From assembly GCA_002189035.1 (NCBI GenBank), contig NEEC01000007.1, forward strand, positions 2,356,001 to 2,420,000: a DNA stretch of 64,000 bases. The letters run 5' to 3'. This DNA is from Utricularia gibba. Its lineage: Eukaryota; Streptophyta; Magnoliopsida; Lamiales; Lentibulariaceae. Below are positions 59,405 to 64,000 of the stretch, piece after piece; the first letter of the stretch is position 1; each line of letters starts with the position of its first letter. Position numbers and translations under genes: made by a program. The notes beneath the pieces were generated by a model. It saw nothing but the letters and a program-made list of their open reading frames with translations. It was not told the DNA's origin and ran no database searches.

Positions 59405-61910
59405 TTATGAACCAGGAAGGAAAGGAACCTGAGCTAGAGAAATGCTGAGGTTATGAGCAGCCAGATATGCTGCGATTCCGGCTGCGTAGCCAGCAAAAGC
59501 GAATCCGCTCACCTACAGATGGAGAAGAAACATGAAGGGATCCTAAGAAAAGGAGTGCAGGAGTCGTTAGTGTAAGCAGATTATACCTTCTTCAGGTACC
59601 AGAAGAAGTCCACCTTCTCCATTCCCATAAACGCTACCCCAGCAGCAGAGCCGATGATCAACATGGATCCTCCTGTTCCGGCGCAGAAGGCAACAAGCTG
59701 CCAAAACTCGGAGTCTTGAGGAAACGAAGAAAGATTATACATTCCCATGGTTGCAGCTACTAAGGGGACATTGTCTATGATAGCAGATGCGACTCCTATT
59801 GAACTTGCAATGAGTTCGATGCTTGGGATGTGGGAATCGAGATACTTGGCCAATTCTTGAAGTACTCCAGCAGCCTCGAGACTGCAACAATGTCAAATGT
59901 ATGGAATGGATGTTAAAGACCAGAAGAGTGCTGAATAGCTCTTAGTGAAGCTGTGATATCAGCAATACCTACTGACTGAGAGAAGAATTCCTAGGAAGAA
60001 CAGGACTCCTTGAGTGTCAATTCTTGACAGAGCCTGTGGCACTTTCAGTTGTTGTCTCTCAGATTCGCCATAGTGAATGGCGTCTGTGAGGATCCAAAGA
60101 ACCCCGAGTCCAAAGATCATGCCCATGTAAGGTGGTAATCCTGTTAAGGCTTTGAAAATGGGGACAAATACAAGAGCCCCAACTCCAACTGAGAAAACAA
60201 GCTTGCCACGAGGAGCCATCTGTTCTGATGCCAAAACATCACGCGAGCTCTGCCCTTTACCACTAACTTCACTGATGAAGAGAAATATTTAGTATCCATG
60301 GTAGAATAGCAACCAGCAAGCACAGAAGAATACCTGGTAAGAGACAAGAAAGCCAAGGGAACGGCCAGGGAAATGATGGAAGGTATTAACAGATCCTGCT
60401 CACGCAAAGGAAGTATTACATAAAGGAAAATCAGACAACTGCATATAGCAAAGAAGAAGCACTAAGGCAAGTGTTAAAGAGTAGAAATTGACTTCAAAGG
60501 AACCTTCATTGTGGGCAATGTGGTTATTTGTCCATGTATCCATAGCATTGTGGTTGTCACATCACCGATTGGAGTCCATGCTCCACCAGCATTTGCTGCA
60601 ATCACAACAACCGCACCAAGAAGCCTTCCAAGGAATAACGATCCCAAATTTCAGTTCAATAGCTTTTTCTACGGTTCAAATCTTCATTGAGAACACGAGC
60701 AAGGCTACTCTTGCCTTAACAGCCTAAGGAAGAAGCTTACTTTCGGTACTCTGAAGGCGGTACCAACTTTCGGAGCAATGACACCATAACGATGGTAGAG
60801 GTCAAATTATCAAGAACCGAGCTTAGAAAAAATGTCACAAAACCAACCTGCAACCAATGATCAGGTTTTATCACCTTTCCAATGATGCATCCTTAACAAA
60901 AAAGGTCCCAAGATGCTCACCACCCAGAGCAGAGTTCGTGGTTTTCGAGTTGTGATATTGTCTGTAACTAGCTTGAATCCTTGATGAGCATCAACAATCT
61001 CAACAATAGTCATAGCACCAAGCAAGAAAAATACTATCTCACTCACTTCACTCGATGCATGGGATAGCTCGGAAACAACTACTTCAGTTGAAGGGGCCTG
61101 ATACGGAAATCTTCTAGTTCATTGGTAGTCCGAGGAGAGCCCTTTCAAGCCCACAAAGGTGAAAAATACTTACCCCGATACTCCTCACAACCCACAAACT
61201 AACAGCCATGAGAAGCCCCACGCCACTCTTATTGAACGCAAGGGATTCCTCAAATATAATTCCAGCATAGCCTATTCCAAACAATATCGCCATTGCAAGG
61301 TCCTGATGCAACATTGAAAATATTGTTTCATAGATATCTGAGCTACCTATAAGTGGATATGGATGAGGACGAACCTGGTTGGCCGCAACCCAAGAGTGGT
61401 TAATAGCTAATACTCCAGTTCCGGCAGCAGCAAGAACAGCAAGAGCTTTCACTAAATCTGTCTTCGGCTGATAACTCGCTTCGATGTCTTCATAGCTCGT
61501 CTCATCAACGGAGCAAAGTGGATCACAAGTTCCTGCTGGACTGAATTCCTGGTCACCACCCACCAAATTCGCAGCATCAGGTCCAACGCCAATCCATTCA
61601 TTCAAGTAACAATTGCAACGCACAAAGTACGATATTTGCAGAAGAAAAGTCAATAAATAACCTCAGAGTTGGTGTCCGAGCTGGACTGAAGATCAGGCAA
61701 AGAAGCAGAGGAACGCCCACGGCCGATCTCCTCCGCCCTAGCAAAAAGGATTCCATTTCTCCCCAACGAAAAACCCAACCCAACTCTTTTTCTCAACGTA
61801 AAAGGAGTCGGAGACAGGGGGAGCGATCTGGGAGACGGATATTTCTTCAACTTGGTGTAGAGCAATGAACAAGTCTGGGTTCTCGCTGGGCGAGGGACTA
61901 CACCAGACAT
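59405..61910 (-). CDS. NHD1: Plastid sodium/proton antiporter NHD1
   Basis: Ten exons on the minus strand: 61662-61910, 61375-61548, 61174-61302, 60921-61097, 60741-60847, 60504-60624, 60334-60395, 59969-60271, 59587-59881 and 59405-59512. They join in frame to 574 residues. The first 80 or so are Ser/Arg/Pro-rich, a chloroplast transit peptide. The membrane part has the NhaD signature regions: INHSWVAANQ, GYAGIIFEESLAFNKSGVGLLMA, LLGAMTIVEIVDAHQGF, LDNLTSTIVMVSLL, ANAGGAWTPIGDVTTTMLWI, and VASAIIDNVPLVAA with GTGGSMLIIGSAAG. NHD1 exports Na+ from the chloroplast stroma and protects photosynthesis under salt. The start at 61910 is the first ATG, as the frame upstream opens with GTG. Confidence 0.94.
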
Positions 61911-64000
61911 TTTCTCCGTAGATGCGCACTCACCGATCTCAGAATTCAAGAACACAGGAGTGGATGAGATGTTGCAATGGCGTTCCACTGTCAGAAGAGG
62001 ATAATTCACAATGGTGCAGCAAGAAGAAACTGTAATTCACCAAGCCACGCATAGCCAGAGGACGCACACAGGCCCATAATTACCTCAATGGCCCATACCA
62101 TAAAGGAAATGAAAGGGAATGCCAGCTCATATATGTCCGGCCCCAGACGGCCCATTTGTTGTTGGTAGAATTTAATTATTTTATATAAAAATATATTTAA
62201 TAATATTTTATTATTATTATTATTATTATTTAATATCATGAATGATATATTTAAACCGGATGAAGTTTGGTTTAGAAGAAAAAAACTAACAAACTTAATT
62301 CTCAAAGTCATTTATAAATATGATTATTAAAATAAAAAATTAATATTCATATATTTAATAAAATTGATTTTTATAAGTAAATAATATATTTATACATATT
62401 TATAAATAATCCTATTTTATTTTTTATTTGAATAAAACATATTATATATATATATATATATATATCAATATTTATCAAATTCAAAATCAATGTTTAAAAA
62501 AATAAGAATTGATTTTTATAATTTTTTATCAAATGAGTATAATATTAAATTTATTCATCAAAATTAATTCTTAAAAAAAATTATGTATGAGAAACTATAC
62601 ATTCATTTTGTTCATAAAATTCAAGTAATTCTCAAAAATCAATTTTAATAAAAGAGAATTAAGTACATATTTAAAAAGTAGAATTAATTTTAGTAGAATA
62701 GAATTGGTTTCCAACGATAGGTGAATTATAGCCCAATCAATCCGTGCTCTTCGAGCTAATTGTCTTCTGGAATTGGCGTTGCCCTAAAAATCTAATATGA
62801 AGGAGAAACAAACACTGGGAACCGAGTGAGAGACAGGCCCAGGTAGCTGGTGTGTTGATGGGGAATGCATGAAAAAGGGGTGCGCCCTCAGTATTGTATT
62901 GTAATTGAATTGAATTGGCGTCACGACCAGGCAGTGCTTTGTGAAGGGGCGCAGCGGATCGGGTAGAGCGCCCTTTTCATCCCCACACGCGTAGTTATGA
63001 TCCCTAGAATCGAAGGGGCTTCCTCCTTTTTTTATTTGGTGGAATCCGTTTCTGCTTACTGAATACTTGCCATGTTTCCTAACTCACATCAGCAGTCGCA
63101 TCTGTAATGAGGCAGGAAAGGAAACCAGATTCCTTGCATTTGGAGCACCGCATTCTCTTCTTGGAGAACAAGGCCTGAGGGTGAGGGTGAGGCTGACTTC
63201 GTCCTCCTCGAGCCATGGGGCGATTCTGTTGATGGCGAGCCAGTGATTAGGTCCATCTAACATCTTGACTCCACTGCGTAGTCAAATAAGTTGGCGTTGA
63301 ATCCCAGTGTGTTTGTTGTCTTCCAAGACCGAGAGCCAGAAGTCTGTGGCCCTCCGCAGCCGCAGGCAGACACAGCCACCCAGAGAGTTAATTCTGCTCA
63401 TACTTATGGAAGGGACTGCCAATCCAGTCTTAGAAAATTGGTTATGCATCATACATTATACGAAAAAAATAATTATCCTATGCATAATTTTTTTGACTGT
63501 GTGTATGATAGAAGTTGAAATGATCACTTTTTTAAATAATCCCTAAACTCTATTGTTTTAAGATTGTTTGCTAGCTTTGATTCTGTAGTATATGACTATC
63601 AATGAAATCATATTCCGTTATTTGAAAAAAAAATGTGAGGGATGAGATTTAAATATATCATATGTTATAAGATAATTTTACTATTTTTAATATTATATTA
63701 TGATAGTTTTACCTTTATGATTTTTTCACTTATTTTTGTTATCATTACTATTCGTTCAAACAATTATTTACCACACAAATTCTTCTCGATTTACTCAAAT
63801 AGAAAGATATTCCATGTGCATTTTAAAATTAAATAATTATTTCCACATGTAATTTCTAATAAAATTAAATCATGGGAATCATTTATTTCCACTCCAACCA
63901 AAGGACCTAATCTTATCCATGAAATTATGAGAAGTAAAGATGGCAGGTGACATGACCAAAATGGGAATTGCCTCTTTTCAGGGTTTATTATTAATTAACA
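61911..64000. other. Right-hand spacer with no supported gene
   Basis: Promoter side of NHD1 to about 62130, then a TAT run (about 62207-62231), a TA run (about 62443-62466) and very A+T-rich sequence to 62700. Bases 62700-63420 are balanced; the 63291-63546 frames have no known domain. The rest is A+T-rich. No gene or RNA is supported up to the window end. Confidence 0.55.

Overview
The window is nuclear DNA of a flowering plant, most likely a eudicot. The genes carry short GT-AG introns and code for plant-only proteins: a PIN auxin carrier, ferredoxin-dependent glutamate synthase, a TGA bZIP factor, an EXORDIUM protein, a MORN-type PIP5K and a plastid NHD1 antiporter. Spacers are strongly A+T-rich. 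I found no rRNA, tRNA, CRISPR array or prokaryotic operon. Exon models were built by hand from reading frames, splice sites and family knowledge. Most multi-exon models sum to a multiple of three, which supports the junctions.

Layout, left to right: SLD5 of the GINS complex (minus, 3' end cut by the window edge); a PIN1-type auxin efflux carrier (plus, 6 exons); an ISD11/LYRM4-like LYR protein (minus); a YihQ-like GH31 glycosidase (plus, 8 exons); a TGA2-clade bZIP factor (minus, 7 coding exons); a PnsB2/NDF2-like plastid protein (plus, 3 exons); a PIP5K (plus, 8 exons, frame broken); a 1.0-kb non-autonomous Mutator-like element; Fd-GOGAT (plus, 33 exons, about 10 kb); a gene-poor stretch; an EXORDIUM-like secreted protein (plus); an ATL-type RING-H2 E3 ligase (minus, probable frame break near the C-terminus); MDP1-like HAD phosphatase (plus, 4 exons); a PB1-domain protein (minus); histone H3.1 (minus); a nucleobase-ascorbate transporter (minus, 13 exons); a TRB telomere-binding factor (plus, 6 exons, start codon out of frame); ERV1 sulfhydryl oxidase (minus, 6 exons); a UGT87-like glycosyltransferase (plus, 2 exons, two frame breaks); and NHD1 (minus, 10 exons).

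These are mostly independent housekeeping genes, not a functional cluster. Three or four encode plastid proteins (Fd-GOGAT, NHD1, the PnsB2-like protein, possibly the GH31 enzyme), but nothing shows they act together.

Two results stand out. First, PIP5K, TRB and UGT (twice) each lack exactly one base in or beside a short G run, and ATL appears to lack one base too, while the rest of each gene looks intact. A shared homopolymer deletion error in the assembly explains this more simply than parallel pseudogenisation. Second, the YihQ-like GH31 keeps the catalytic pair and several sulfoquinovose-site residues but has Gln where E. coli YihQ has the sulfonate-binding Arg301. I did not find an undescribed multi-gene system.
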